Assembly (NCBI RefSeq): GCF_900090295.1
Contig: NZ_LT607753.1
Location: forward strand, 4,216,001 to 4,280,000
Reading direction: 5' to 3'
DNA: 64,000 bases
Source: Micromonospora coxensis
GTDB taxonomy: Bacteria; Actinomycetota; Actinomycetes; Mycobacteriales; Micromonosporaceae
Positions 50,310 to 60,878 of the stretch are shown one piece after another. The notes under the pieces are model-generated. The model was not told where the DNA came from, did no database searches, and worked only from the letters and a program-made list of their open reading frames with translations. Every line of letters starts with the position of its first letter. The stretch's first letter is position 1. A program made the translations under genes and the position numbers.

Positions 50310-51323
50310 ATGCGGGAAGCGGCAGGTCCCGGGTCCCGGAGACGCGCGCCCGGACGACCACGGCGGGCACCCGGGCCGGTGGCGCGCAGCGTGGCCCGGC
50401 TCGTCGTCCGGGCCGCCGACGCCGCCACCCGGCTCGTCACCGACCTGCTCGGCGCCAGCCCGGCCGCCGGGCGGGAACGGATCAGCGAGGACGAGCTGCG
50501 CGACCTGGTCGCCGCCAACACGGTGCTCGACCCGGACGAGCGCCGGATCATCGACGAGGTGCTGGTCGCCGGGGCGAGCCTGGTGCGCGAGGTGATGATG
50601 CCCCGCACCGAGGTGGTCTTCCTCTCCGCCGGGATGAGCCTCGCCGAGGCCGGCCGGGTGGTCCGGGCCGACACGCACACCCGCTACCCGGTGGTCGACG
50701 GCACCCACGACGACGTGGTCGGCTTCGTCCACCTGCGCGACGTGCTGTTCCGCCCCGACCTCGACCCGCACGCCACGCTCGGCGAGCTGGTCCGCGAGGT
50801 GAAGCAGCTGCCCGGCAGCAAGCGGGTGCTCGCCGCGCTGACCGAGATGCGCCGGGAGGGCCACCACCTGGCGGTGGTGGTCGACGAGTACGGCGGCACC
50901 GCCGGCATCGTCACCCTGGAGGACCTGATCGAGGAGCTGGTCGGCGAGATCCACGACGAGTACGACGGGGTGCCCGAGCCGCCCCACGCCGGCCTGCCCG
51001 CCGTGGTCGACGGCCGGCTCAACCTCGCCGACTTCGCCGAGCGGACCGGGGTGGCGCTGCCGACCGGGCCGTACGAGACGGTCGGCGGTTTCGTGATGGC
51101 CGCGCTGGGACGGCTGCCGGTCGCCGGCGACGAGGTGCCGGTGGCCCCGCCCGACGCCGACGACCCGGAGACGCCCGGCGGCGGCTGGCTGGTGCGGGTG
51201 CTGGCCCTGGAGGGACGCCGGGTGTCCCGCATAGCGGTCTCCGCCGCGCGCCTGCCCGAGCAGCGACGCGAGGTCACGGCCCCGGGCGGGCCGACGGTGG
51301 GTCGACCCGCCGGCCCGTCATGA
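50310..51323 (+). CDS. CorC/HlyC-type CBS-domain protein lacking the DUF21 membrane domain
   Basis: A 337-aa protein from ATG 50310. The region ERISEDELRDLVAANTVLDP leads into two CBS domains (VREVMMPRTEVVFLSA with VRADTHTRYPVVDG, then VLAALTEMRREGHHLAVVVD and GGTAGIVTLEDLIEELVGEI). A C-terminal CorC_HlyC domain follows (GRLNLADFAERTGVALPT, GGFVMAALGRLP). The usual DUF21 four-helix membrane domain is missing; only its last helix-like stretch (RSVARLVVRAADAATRLVTD) remains. It is thus like E. coli CorC, a soluble partner in Mg2+/Co2+ export. It could also be a 5'-truncated full-length gene. AT-rich DNA lies upstream. Confidence 0.8.
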   Translation: MREAAGPGSRRRAPGRPRRAPGPVARSVARLVVRAADAATRLVTDLLGASPAAGRERISEDELRDLVAANTVLDPDERRIIDEVLVAGASLVREVMMPRTEVVFLSAGMSLAEAGRVVRADTHTRYPVVDGTHDDVVGFVHLRDVLFRPDLDPHATLGELVREVKQLPGSKRVLAALTEMRREGHHLAVVVDEYGGTAGIVTLEDLIEELVGEIHDEYDGVPEPPHAGLPAVVDGRLNLADFAERTGVALPTGPYETVGGFVMAALGRLPVAGDEVPVAPPDADDPETPGGGWLVRVLALEGRRVSRIAVSAARLPEQRREVTAPGGPTVGRPAGPS

Positions 51324-52382
<1,059 letters not shown>

Positions 52383-52401
52383 CGGCCCCGGGTCGTCAGG
52401 G

Positions 52402-52980
52402 GTGGAGTCGGTGGCCGGAGGGGTGGCGCGGAGCGTGGATCGCAGGGACGGGGCGCCGAGGTCCGGTGACACCATCCAGATCGGGATCGCGGTGGACATC
52501 CCGGAGCCGTGGGGCGGCATGCTCACCCGGCGCCGGGTCGAGGCGGGCGATCCGCAGGTGGTGCCGGCGCACGTGACGCTGCTCGGGCCGACCGAGATCC
52601 CGGTGGCCGCGCTGCCGGCGGTCGAGGAACACCTGGCCCGGGTCGCCGCCACGCACCTGCCGTTCACCCTGCACCTGCGCGGCACCGGCACCTTCCGGCC
52701 GGTCACCCAGGTGGTCTTCGTGGCGGTGGCGGCCGGGATCAGCGAGTGCGAACTGCTCGCCGCCGCCATCAACGCCGCGCCCGAGCTGCACCGGGAGGCC
52801 CGCTTCCCGTACCACCCGCACGTCACCGTGGCGCAGGACGTCGCGCCGGAGGCGCTGGACCGGGCGTACGAGGACCTGGCCGACTTCTCGGCGATGTTCG
52901 AGGTCGACTCGTTCACCCTCTTCTCGCACAGCGGTCAGACCCGGTGGCAGCCGCGCCGGGACTTCCGGCTCGGCGGCTGA
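52402..52980 (+). CDS. 2'-5' RNA ligase family (2H phosphoesterase) protein
   Basis: About 192 aa if GTG 52402 is used; GTG 52411, 52426 and 52435 in the same frame are alternatives and none has a clear ribosome-binding site. Two H-x-T motifs define the family: VVPAHVTLLGPTEIP near residue 50 and PYHPHVTVAQDVAPE near residue 137. They supply the two catalytic histidines of 2H phosphoesterases, which hydrolyse cyclic phosphates in RNA or related compounds. The N-terminal 25 residues look non-conserved. It lies 19 bp after trpS on the same strand. The substrate is unknown. Confidence 0.82.
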   Translation: MESVAGGVARSVDRRDGAPRSGDTIQIGIAVDIPEPWGGMLTRRRVEAGDPQVVPAHVTLLGPTEIPVAALPAVEEHLARVAATHLPFTLHLRGTGTFRPVTQVVFVAVAAGISECELLAAAINAAPELHREARFPYHPHVTVAQDVAPEALDRAYEDLADFSAMFEVDSFTLFSHSGQTRWQPRRDFRLGG

Positions 52981-53036
52981 TCCGGGCCCGGTGAGCACGA
53001 GCCCGCCCCGGTGGGCGGGAGATCGGCGAGGATGAC

Positions 53037-53975
53037 GTGGTGGACGCGTGGGGCCGGCTGACGGCCGGCATGGACCGCCGGTTCACCACGGCCCGGCGGC
53101 GGTGGCCCCGGGTCGACCACCTGTGGCGGGCGGTCGACCTGTACGGCAACGTGCTCGGCGGCCGGCTCGCGGCGGCGATCGCGTACTACGGGTTCTTCGC
53201 CGTCTTCGCGCTCGCCCTGGTCGCGTACTCGATCTTCGGGGCGATCCTGGAGGACAACGACGAGGTCAGCGACGCGGCGGCCGACTTCCTGCGGCAGAAC
53301 CTACCCTTCCTCGACCCGCAGCAGATCGCCCAGAGCAGCAACACCGTCGGCGTGGTCGGCCTGGTCATCCTGGTCTTCACCGGGATCGGCTGGGTGGAGG
53401 CGATCCGCTCGTCGCAGCGGCTGATGTACGGGTTCAACCAGCAGCCCGGCAACCTGGTGGTGCGCCGCCTGGTCGACCTGGGCGTGCTGCTGCTGGTCTT
53501 CGTCATGCTCGGGCTCTCGGTGGCGGCCGTGGACGCCCTGGAGTCGCTGCTGCGGTTCCTGCTGCGGGCCACCGGCTCGGTCGGGCTGACCACGATCAGC
53601 GCGGTGCTCAGCGTCCTGGTCAACGCGGTGCTCGCGGCGGCGCTGCTGGTGGCGGTGCCCCGGCTGCGGATGAGCCGGCGCCGGCTGCGGCCCGTGGTGC
53701 TGTTCGTCGCGGTGGGGATCACGCTGCTGAACACCGTCGGGCGCTACTACATCGTGCGGACCGAGCGGAACCCGGCGTACACGGTGGTGGCCGGCGCGGT
53801 GGCCGTGCTGCTCTACCTCTACGTGCTCAACCAGCTGGTGCTCTTCGGCGCCGCGCTGGCCGCGACCAGCCGGCACGGCCGGGTGGTCGACCTGGCCGAG
53901 GGGCCCGCCCCGGCGGACCTCGACGTCGAGCTGGACGCCGAACGCGATCCGGGTACGCCGGGAGGGGCGGGCTGA
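53037..53975 (+). CDS. YihY/BrkB-type membrane protein
   Basis: A 312-aa protein from GTG 53037 (GTG 53040 equally possible), with GAGG 5 bp upstream. After a cytoplasmic N-terminus there are six hydrophobic helices. Family motifs are GRLAAAIAYYGFFAVFALAL in TM1 and RTERNPAYTVVAGAVAVLLY before TM6. The C-terminal 40 residues are acidic (DLDVELDAERDPGTPGGAG). YihY/BrkB proteins are widespread and of unknown function; the name virulence factor BrkB is historical. The stop is 1 bp from the start of a small GntR gene, suggesting co-expression. Confidence 0.85.
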   Translation: MVDAWGRLTAGMDRRFTTARRRWPRVDHLWRAVDLYGNVLGGRLAAAIAYYGFFAVFALALVAYSIFGAILEDNDEVSDAAADFLRQNLPFLDPQQIAQSSNTVGVVGLVILVFTGIGWVEAIRSSQRLMYGFNQQPGNLVVRRLVDLGVLLLVFVMLGLSVAAVDALESLLRFLLRATGSVGLTTISAVLSVLVNAVLAAALLVAVPRLRMSRRRLRPVVLFVAVGITLLNTVGRYYIVRTERNPAYTVVAGAVAVLLYLYVLNQLVLFGAALAATSRHGRVVDLAEGPAPADLDVELDAERDPGTPGGAG

Positions 53976-53976
53976 C

Positions 53977-54345
53977 GTGCTGATCGAGATCGACCCGGAC
54001 GCGACGACGCCGCCGTACGAGCAGGTGCGCGGGCAGTTGGCCGCGATGATCGGGGACGGGCGGCTGCCGGTCGGCACCCGGCTGCCCCCGGTCCGGCAGT
54101 TCGCCGGGGAACTGGGACTGGCGGTGAACACCGTGGCCCGGGCGTACCGGGAGCTGGAGGGCGCCGGGCTGGTGGAGACCCGGGGTCGGCACGGCACGTA
54201 CGTCGCGCCGGGACGGGACGACGCGACGGACCGGTTGCAGCGCTCGGCGCTGCGCTACGCCGAGGAGGCGGCCCGGCTCGGCGTGCCGCCGGAGACGGCG
54301 CTGGCGCTGGTGCGCGCGGCCCTCGACGCCGCCCGCCCCGACTGA
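53977..54345 (+). CDS. small GntR-type (YtrA-like) transcriptional regulator
   Basis: A 122-aa protein from GTG 53977. The N-terminal two thirds is a GntR winged helix: PPYEQVRGQLAAMIGDGRLP, VGTRLPPVRQFAGELGLAVN and TVARAYRELEGAGLVETRGR, then GTYVAP. The remaining 40 residues form a short helical dimerisation tail (RYAEEAARLGVPPETALALV) as in the YtrA branch, which lacks a large effector domain. YtrA-type regulators usually control a neighbouring ABC transporter, which is not present here; the adjacent BrkB gene is the only candidate. The 272 bp that follow hold no convincing gene. Confidence 0.9.
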   Translation: MLIEIDPDATTPPYEQVRGQLAAMIGDGRLPVGTRLPPVRQFAGELGLAVNTVARAYRELEGAGLVETRGRHGTYVAPGRDDATDRLQRSALRYAEEAARLGVPPETALALVRAALDAARPD

Positions 54346-54617
54346 CCACCACCGGGCAGCACCCGCGCGTCTGCCGGGCCGGCTCGGCGCGGTGTCCGCC
54401 CGTCGCCGCGCCGGCTCCTGGCCGGGACGCGTCGCCGTGGTGCTCGCTCCTTGCCGGGGCCGTGCCACCGTCGTGCGTGCCTGCCGCCAGGCCCACCCCG
54501 CCAGCCGGGCCGCGTCATCGACGCAGCCGGTGGTGGCCGGGCCGCGCCCGTGTCGGGCCTGTCGTCGCGGCACGGTGGGTGCTTGACCCGGTGCGGCGGG
54601 GCCGGGAGGGTGGGGCG

Positions 54618-55244
54618 ATGACGGGGTTCGAGGTGCGCACGGTCGTGGCGGCGCCACGCGAGCGGGTCTGGTCGGCGTTGACCGAGCCGGCGGAGGTACG
54701 GCAGTGGTTCGGCTGGGAGCATCCCGGCCTGGACGAGGAGATCCGGTACATCTTCGTCGACCACGCGCAGGCGGTCCCGCCGGACCGGATCGTGCTCGCC
54801 GGCGGCCAGGAGATCGAGGTCGTCGACGACGGCGGGCGCACGGTCGTCCGGGTGACGATGCCGGGGGAGGGCGACGAGGCGTACGACGTGCTGGCGGAGG
54901 GCTGGCGGCTCTTCTTCGCCCAGCTCAGGTTCTGGCTGGAGCAGGCTCCCGCCGGTCACCGGCGTACGGTGCGGCTCAGTGGCGACGCCGACGGCCCCGG
55001 CCTGCTCGCGGCCCTCGAATCGGCCGGCGTGAAGGAACAGTGGCACCGCAGTCGGTACCTGCACATGGTGGTGGACGCCGACGGGCTGCTCGTCGCGGCC
55101 ACCGCCGAGCGGCCGCTGACCGACGAGGAGTCGGGCCCGGCCGCCCTCGTGGTCAGCGGGTACGGTCGGGACCTCGCCGCGGTGCGGGCCGGCTGGGTCG
55201 CGCGTTGGCGGGCCATCGTGGGTGACGACCCGGTGGTGGAGTGA
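54618..55244 (+). CDS. SRPBCC (AHSA1-like) domain protein
   Basis: A 208-aa protein from ATG 54618 with GGGAGG upstream. The START-like fold of the AHSA1 group is recognised from FEVRTVVAAPRERVWSALTE at the N-terminus, EVRQWFGWEHPG, TVVRVTMPGEGD and the long C-terminal helix EGWRLFFAQLRFWLEQAP. The last 70 residues are a further domain (LSGDADGPGLLAALESAG, HMVVDADGLLVAATAERP) not found in short AHSA1 proteins. Such proteins bind hydrophobic ligands or assist stress responses, and the ligand is unknown. The adjacent downstream gene is 34 bp away on the same strand. Confidence 0.75.
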   Translation: MTGFEVRTVVAAPRERVWSALTEPAEVRQWFGWEHPGLDEEIRYIFVDHAQAVPPDRIVLAGGQEIEVVDDGGRTVVRVTMPGEGDEAYDVLAEGWRLFFAQLRFWLEQAPAGHRRTVRLSGDADGPGLLAALESAGVKEQWHRSRYLHMVVDADGLLVAATAERPLTDEESGPAALVVSGYGRDLAAVRAGWVARWRAIVGDDPVVE

Positions 55245-55278
55245 GCCGCAGGCAGGACGCCGACAGCCGAAGGAAAAG

Positions 55279-55779
55279 ATGAATAGGGCAAATGCCGCAC
55301 GGCTCGACGAGCCGACCGACCATGATGAGCCCGTGGGCGCACTCGTGACGTTGGACCTGCCGGACGACTCGCCGATGCTCGGCCTGCCGTGGATCATCAC
55401 GTTCGGTCCGCTCGGCGATCCGGCGGAGTGGGAGCCGGTGGTCTGCGGCCCGTACGAGCGGCCGCACGCGCTCGCCCTGGCCGAGGCGGTGGTGGCCGAG
55501 GAGCAGCTGATGGCGGTGGTCGAGCCGCTGGTGCCGGCGCTCTCGGCCGACGAGGTCCGGGGTGAGATCGCCGCCGCGCAGATCGCCGCGCGGGACGAGG
55601 AGGCCCGGATCGAGGAGTCCGACCTCTACGGCGACTTCGGCGACGTCCTCGACGAGGAGTTGGAGCGGGCGGCCGCGCAGGAGGAGCACCCGCCGGAGCC
55701 GGTGCCCGCGCCGACCGAGGAGGAGTTGCGCGCCGGCTTCGAGCGGATCGCCGAGCAGTTGCGGCGCAAGGGGCGCTGA
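55279..55779 (+). CDS. acidic hypothetical protein
   Basis: A 166-aa protein from ATG 55279 (AAGGAAAAG before it). GTG 55333 is another start, after which the sequence becomes more conserved-looking: ALVTLDLPDDSPMLGLPWII and TFGPLGDPAEWEPVVCGPYE. A helical stretch (LALAEAVVAEEQLMAVVEPL) and an acidic C-terminal half (EEARIEESDLYGDFGDVLDE) follow. No motif is recognised. It is probably a cytoplasmic protein with an unstructured tail. It may be co-transcribed with the SRPBCC gene upstream. Confidence 0.6.
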   Translation: MNRANAARLDEPTDHDEPVGALVTLDLPDDSPMLGLPWIITFGPLGDPAEWEPVVCGPYERPHALALAEAVVAEEQLMAVVEPLVPALSADEVRGEIAAAQIAARDEEARIEESDLYGDFGDVLDEELERAAAQEEHPPEPVPAPTEEELRAGFERIAEQLRRKGR

Positions 55780-56029
55780 CCCGCCGGTCCGCCGGCTACG
55801 GCCGTGCCCGTCACCGCCGGGAGATGAGCCGCGGCCGTGAAGCAACGGACCCGGCAACCCCACGCCAACCGGCCCATCGGCACCCGCAACATGGGCGACC
55901 GGGAGCGTTGCGACCAGCTGACGGGTCGATCGGTCCGGGACCCGGCCCGGCCGGTGGGCGGGCGGTGACCGGGCGTCGTGGGTCGAGCGGGCCACGCCGG
56001 GCGGCCCGGCCGGTGGTCCGGAATGGACA

Positions 56030-56065
56030 CCGGCGCCCCGGGGAGCGGACTCCCCGGAGCGCCGG
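56030..56065. terminator. bidirectional terminator in the 55780-56159 gap
   Basis: A 16-bp stem (CCGGCGCCCCGGGGAG with one mismatch in the complement) and a CGGA loop lie between the acidic hypothetical gene and the convergent GH13 gene. The remainder of the 380-bp gap shows no ORF I trust and no recognisable RNA. Confidence 0.65.
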
Positions 56066-56159
56066 CATCACCTCACCCCCCACCACAAGGGGTCGGCTGC
56101 CCAGTCGCCCGTCGGCGCGGAGCACAACGGACGACCAGGTCGATGGCGGGTTACCCGGC

Positions 56160-57797
<1,638 letters not shown>

Positions 57798-57876
57798 CGG
57801 TGACGATCCCCGTTCTGTGGCGCGGGACGGCGTGAGCCCGCGCGGGGGGTGGGTGGACGGGCGCGGGTGTCAGAGC

Positions 57877-57922
57877 AGAATGCCGGCCGAGCGCTGCAAG
57901 AGTCAAGCATTCCTTGCGCAAG
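57877..57922 (-). promoter_or_regulatory. promoter and operator of the GH13 alpha-glucosidase
   Basis: On the minus strand TTGACT (57901-57906) and CATTCT (57877-57882) are spaced 18 bp. CTTGCGCAAG (57913-57922), a 10-bp palindrome, lies just upstream, and a TTGC element (57897-57900) sits in the spacer. The same CATTCT -10 and TTGC/GCAA elements occur before malE. The gene-free interval 57798-58325 also holds the 53-bp repeat and tandem repeats listed separately. Confidence 0.55.
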
Positions 57923-58095
57923 AAATGACGGCCGTCACCCTCCGGCCAGCGTAACGTCACCTTCCGGCGTGTCCCACCACGTGAGACGACGGGCACCGTT
58001 CCGGGACGCCCCGCCCCGCCGGCAGGTGGGAGCGCGCCCACCGGCCACTCCACCGCCCCCGTCCGACGGCCGACCCGGGACGGCCGGCCCCACCG

Positions 58096-58148
58096 CTTGC
58101 GGCGTATCGCGGTCTCGACGTGGCGGGACACCGTGACACGCCGCAAAC
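58096..58148. repeat. 53-bp palindromic intergenic repeat, copy B
   Basis: The same length as copy A at 35252, the same TTGCGGCGT start and ACACGCCGCAAAC end, with a diverged centre. Arms pair less perfectly than in copy A (TATCGCG against CGTGACA). Confidence 0.65.
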
Positions 58149-58223
58149 CGCGGGCGACACCCTCGGTCGGGCGGATCCGACGGCGCTGCCGGTGGCGGCG
58201 GCGCGTCGTGTGCCGCGGGACGG

Positions 58224-58350
58224 TGGCAGGCCGGAACGGTGACAGGCCGGGGACGGCGAAGGCCGGGGGCGATGTCGGGCCGGGGTGGTGGCCGGGTGTC
58301 AGGCCGGGGCGGGGAGGGCCGGGTGTCAGGCCGGGACGGCGAGGGCCGGC
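58224..58350. repeat. degenerate 24-27 bp tandem repeats over the lacI-type gene 3' end
   Basis: Units containing GGCCGGGTGTCAGGCCGGG recur with a period near 27 bp (TGTCAGG at 58297 and 58324), with more degenerate copies before. The last copy contains the stop codon (58326-58328, minus strand) of the regulator gene. This is similar in arrangement to the repeat at 8402-8487. Confidence 0.6.
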
Positions 58351-59429
58351 GGCGCCGGGCGCTGCTGGCGGGGGCCACCGGCGGTCGGGCCGCCGGTCGT
58401 CGGGCCGGCGCCGGCCGGGCGGACCACGGCGGTGGAGCCGCGCACCACCAGCTCCGGGCGGAACAGGTACTCCGAGTGCGGGGCGGCGTGCCCGTTGATC
58501 TCGTCGACCAGGGCGCGGACCGCGGCGACCGCCATCGCGGTCACCGGCTGCCGCATGGTGGTCAGCGGCGGGTCGGTGAAGGCCATCAGCGGCGAGTCGT
58601 CGTAGCCGACCACCGAGAGGTCGCCGGGGACCGACATGCCGCGCTGCCGGGCCGCCCGGATCGCGCCGAGCGCCATCAGGTCGGAGCCGCAGACGATGCC
58701 GGTGACGCCGCGCTCGATCAGCCGGCCGGCGGCGGCCTCGCCGCCCTCGACGCCGAAGAGCGAGAGCTCGGCCAGCTCGGTCAGGTCCGCCTCGGTGGCC
58801 CCGGCCAGCCGGGTCATCGCGGCCCGGAAGCCGGCCACCCGGCGCTGTACCGGCACGAACCGGTCCGGGCCGGTGATCAGGCCGATCCGGCGGTGGCCGA
58901 GCGCGACCAGGTGGGCGACGGCCAGTTCGGTGGCCTCGCCGTCGTCGCAGGAGACGAAGGGGGCGGCGATGCCGGGCGCGTACCCGTTGATCATCACGAT
59001 CGGCAGCGGGCGGGCGATCAGCGCCCGGTAGCGGTCGTGGTTGGCGGCCGTGTCGGCGTGCAGGCCGGAGACGAAGACGATCCCGGAGACCTGCCGGTCC
59101 AGCAGCATCTCGACGTACTCGTCCTCGGTGACCCCGCCGGGGGTCTGGGTGCAGAGCACCGGGGTGAACCCGCTCTGCGCCAGGGTCGACTCGATCACCT
59201 GGGCGAAAGCGGGGAATATCGGGTTGTCCAGCTCCGGTACGACCAGCCCGACGAGCCCGGCGCTGCGCTTGCGCAGCCGGGCGGGGCGCTCGTAACCGAG
59301 CACATCGAGGGCGGTCAGGACGGCCTGCCGGGTCTCGGGGGCCACTCCGGGGCGGTCGTTGAGCACCCGCGACACCGTGGCCTCGCTGACTTCGGCCTGC
59401 TGGGCGATGTCGGACAGTCGAGCGCGCAT
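58326..59429 (-). CDS. LacI family regulator of maltodextrin genes (MalR-like)
   Basis: A 367-aa protein. The N-terminal helix-turn-helix is SDIAQQAEVSEATVSRVLND at residues 6-25, with the hinge LGYERPARLRKRS. The periplasmic-binding-like effector domain has VGLVVPELDNPIFPAFAQVI, IVFVSGLHADTAAN, VMINGYAPG, VGYDDSPLMAFTDPPLTTMR. The last 25 residues are a low-complexity tail that lies in a tandem repeat. It stands between the GH13 gene and malEFG and is divergent from malE, so it very likely represses both, released by a maltodextrin. GCAA-N4-TTGC boxes lie between it and malE. Confidence 0.92.
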   Translation of the reverse strand: MRARLSDIAQQAEVSEATVSRVLNDRPGVAPETRQAVLTALDVLGYERPARLRKRSAGLVGLVVPELDNPIFPAFAQVIESTLAQSGFTPVLCTQTPGGVTEDEYVEMLLDRQVSGIVFVSGLHADTAANHDRYRALIARPLPIVMINGYAPGIAAPFVSCDDGEATELAVAHLVALGHRRIGLITGPDRFVPVQRRVAGFRAAMTRLAGATEADLTELAELSLFGVEGGEAAAGRLIERGVTGIVCGSDLMALGAIRAARQRGMSVPGDLSVVGYDDSPLMAFTDPPLTTMRQPVTAMAVAAVRALVDEINGHAAPHSEYLFRPELVVRGSTAVVRPAGAGPTTGGPTAGGPRQQRPAPPALAVPA

Positions 59430-59449
59430 GGCGGCACTTTAGCTCACGG

Positions 59450-59566
59450 GCAAGTTCTTGCGTACACTTCTGCAAGCCCTTCCATTCTCTGCAACCTCTT
59501 GCTAACGTCCCCGCAACACGCGAGAGCAGCGGCGCAGCACTCTGGCGCCGGATGGCAAGAACTTAC
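59450..59566 (+). promoter_or_regulatory. malE promoter with three GCAA-N4-TTGC-type boxes
   Basis: Boxes are GCAAGTTCTTGC (59450-59461), GCAACCTCTTGC (59491-59502) and GCAAGAACTTAC (59555-59566, one mismatch). They follow the half-site pattern known for actinobacterial MalR-type LacI regulators. TTGCGT (59459-59464) and CATTCT (59483-59488), 18 bp apart, form a promoter between the first two. The arrangement allows the regulator to block transcription in both directions. Confidence 0.6.
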
Positions 59567-59627
59567 AGAGGTTTCCACTGGCGGGCCGCCCTTCCCCCGG
59601 CGGTCGGCCACAACGACAGGAGTACCG

Positions 59628-60878
59628 ATGCGCATCCGTACCGCGGGTGTGGTCGCCGTTCTCGGTCTGGCGCTCGCTGCGTCCGGCTGCGGCGACAACA
59701 GCAAGGACGAGCCGGCCGCGAAGGAATCCCCCAAGGCCGCGAGCGGCAAGCTCGTCATCTGGGCCGACGACAAGCGGGCCGCGGCCCTCAAGCCGTTCGG
59801 CGACAAGTTCGGCCAGGAGAACGGCGTCACCGTCGAGGTCCAGGCCGTCTCCAAGGACCTGCAGACCAACTTCGTCACCGCCTCCCAGCAGGGCAGCGGC
59901 CCGGACGTCGTGGTCGGCGCGCACGACTGGATCGGCAACCTGGTCCAGAACGGCGCCATCGACCCGGTCCAGCTCGCCGCCGAGCAGAAGAGCGCCTTCA
60001 ACGAGACCGCCATCAAGGCCGTGACCTTCAACGGCCAGCTCTACGGCGTGCCCTACGCCATGGAGAACGTGGCGCTGATCCGCAACACCGAGCTGGCCCC
60101 CGAGGCCCCGAAGACGATCGAGGACCTGGTCGCCGCCGGTAAGAAGCTCAAGGCGGAGAAGAAGGCCAGCGAGATCCTCTGCCTCCAGTCCGGCCAGAAC
60201 GGCGACGCGTACCACATCTACCCGCTGTACACCTCGGCCGGCGGCTACCTCTTCGGCACCGCCGCCAACGGCGACTACGACCCGAAGGACCTGGGCGTGG
60301 GCAAGCCGGAGTCGATCGAGGCGTTCAAGAAGATCGCCAAGCTGGGTGAGAAGGGCGACGGCGCGCTGAAGCGCTCCATCACCGGCGAGAACTCGATCGC
60401 CACCTTCACCGGCAAGAAGTGCGCCTACCTGGTCTCCGGCCCGTGGGCGATCGCCGACGCCAAGAAGGCCGGCATCAAGTACGACATCTCCCCGGTCCCC
60501 GGCTTCGCCGGTGGCAAGGAGGCCGCGCCGTTCGTGGGCGTCCAGTCCTTCTACGTCGCCTCGAAGGGCAAGAACAAGGCGCTGGCCCAGGAGTTCGTCG
60601 CGAACTACGTGACCACCCCCGAGCTGGCCGTCGCCCTGTACAACGCCGAGCCGCGTCCGCCGGCGCTGACCGCCGCCCTGGACCAGGTCAAGGGCAGCGA
60701 CCCGGACCTGGCCAAGTTCCAGGAGGCCGGCAAGAGCGGCCAGGTGCTCCCGGCGATCCCGGCCATGGCCGCGATCTGGGACCCGTTCGGCAAGGCGGAG
60801 GCCGCCATCATCGGCGGCGCCGACCCGGCCAAGACGATCACCTCGGCCGGTAACACGATCGCCGGTCAGATCAAGTAA
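59628..60878 (+). CDS. malE: maltodextrin-binding lipoprotein of the ABC transporter
   Basis: A 416-aa extracellular substrate-binding protein from ATG 59628 (AGGAG at 59619-59623). The signal peptide VVAVLGLALAASGC ends in a lipobox with Cys21, so it is a membrane-anchored lipoprotein. The maltose-binding-protein pattern is visible: KLVIWADDKRAAALKPFGDK, TVEVQAVSKDLQTNFVTASQ, VVVGAHDWIGNLVQNGAIDP, VPYAMENVALIRNTELAPEA and PFVGVQSFYVASKGKNKALA. It is followed without a gap by malF and malG. No ATP-binding subunit is encoded here; in actinobacteria a shared MsiK ATPase encoded elsewhere usually serves such transporters. Confidence 0.93.
   Translation: MRIRTAGVVAVLGLALAASGCGDNSKDEPAAKESPKAASGKLVIWADDKRAAALKPFGDKFGQENGVTVEVQAVSKDLQTNFVTASQQGSGPDVVVGAHDWIGNLVQNGAIDPVQLAAEQKSAFNETAIKAVTFNGQLYGVPYAMENVALIRNTELAPEAPKTIEDLVAAGKKLKAEKKASEILCLQSGQNGDAYHIYPLYTSAGGYLFGTAANGDYDPKDLGVGKPESIEAFKKIAKLGEKGDGALKRSITGENSIATFTGKKCAYLVSGPWAIADAKKAGIKYDISPVPGFAGGKEAAPFVGVQSFYVASKGKNKALAQEFVANYVTTPELAVALYNAEPRPPALTAALDQVKGSDPDLAKFQEAGKSGQVLPAIPAMAAIWDPFGKAEAAIIGGADPAKTITSAGNTIAGQIK

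Noticed and set aside
54346..54617. Small ORFs in the 272-bp gap after the GntR gene
   Set aside because: Frames such as 54392-54586 are Arg/Pro-rich, lack a ribosome-binding site and match no pattern I know.
55780..56029. Possible riboswitch-like structure before the terminator in the 380-bp gap
   Set aside because: The stretch with GTGAAGCAACGG and CGGCAACCCC superficially resembles SAM-riboswitch text, but no consistent pairing or adjacent methionine gene was found, and it lies downstream of a gene.
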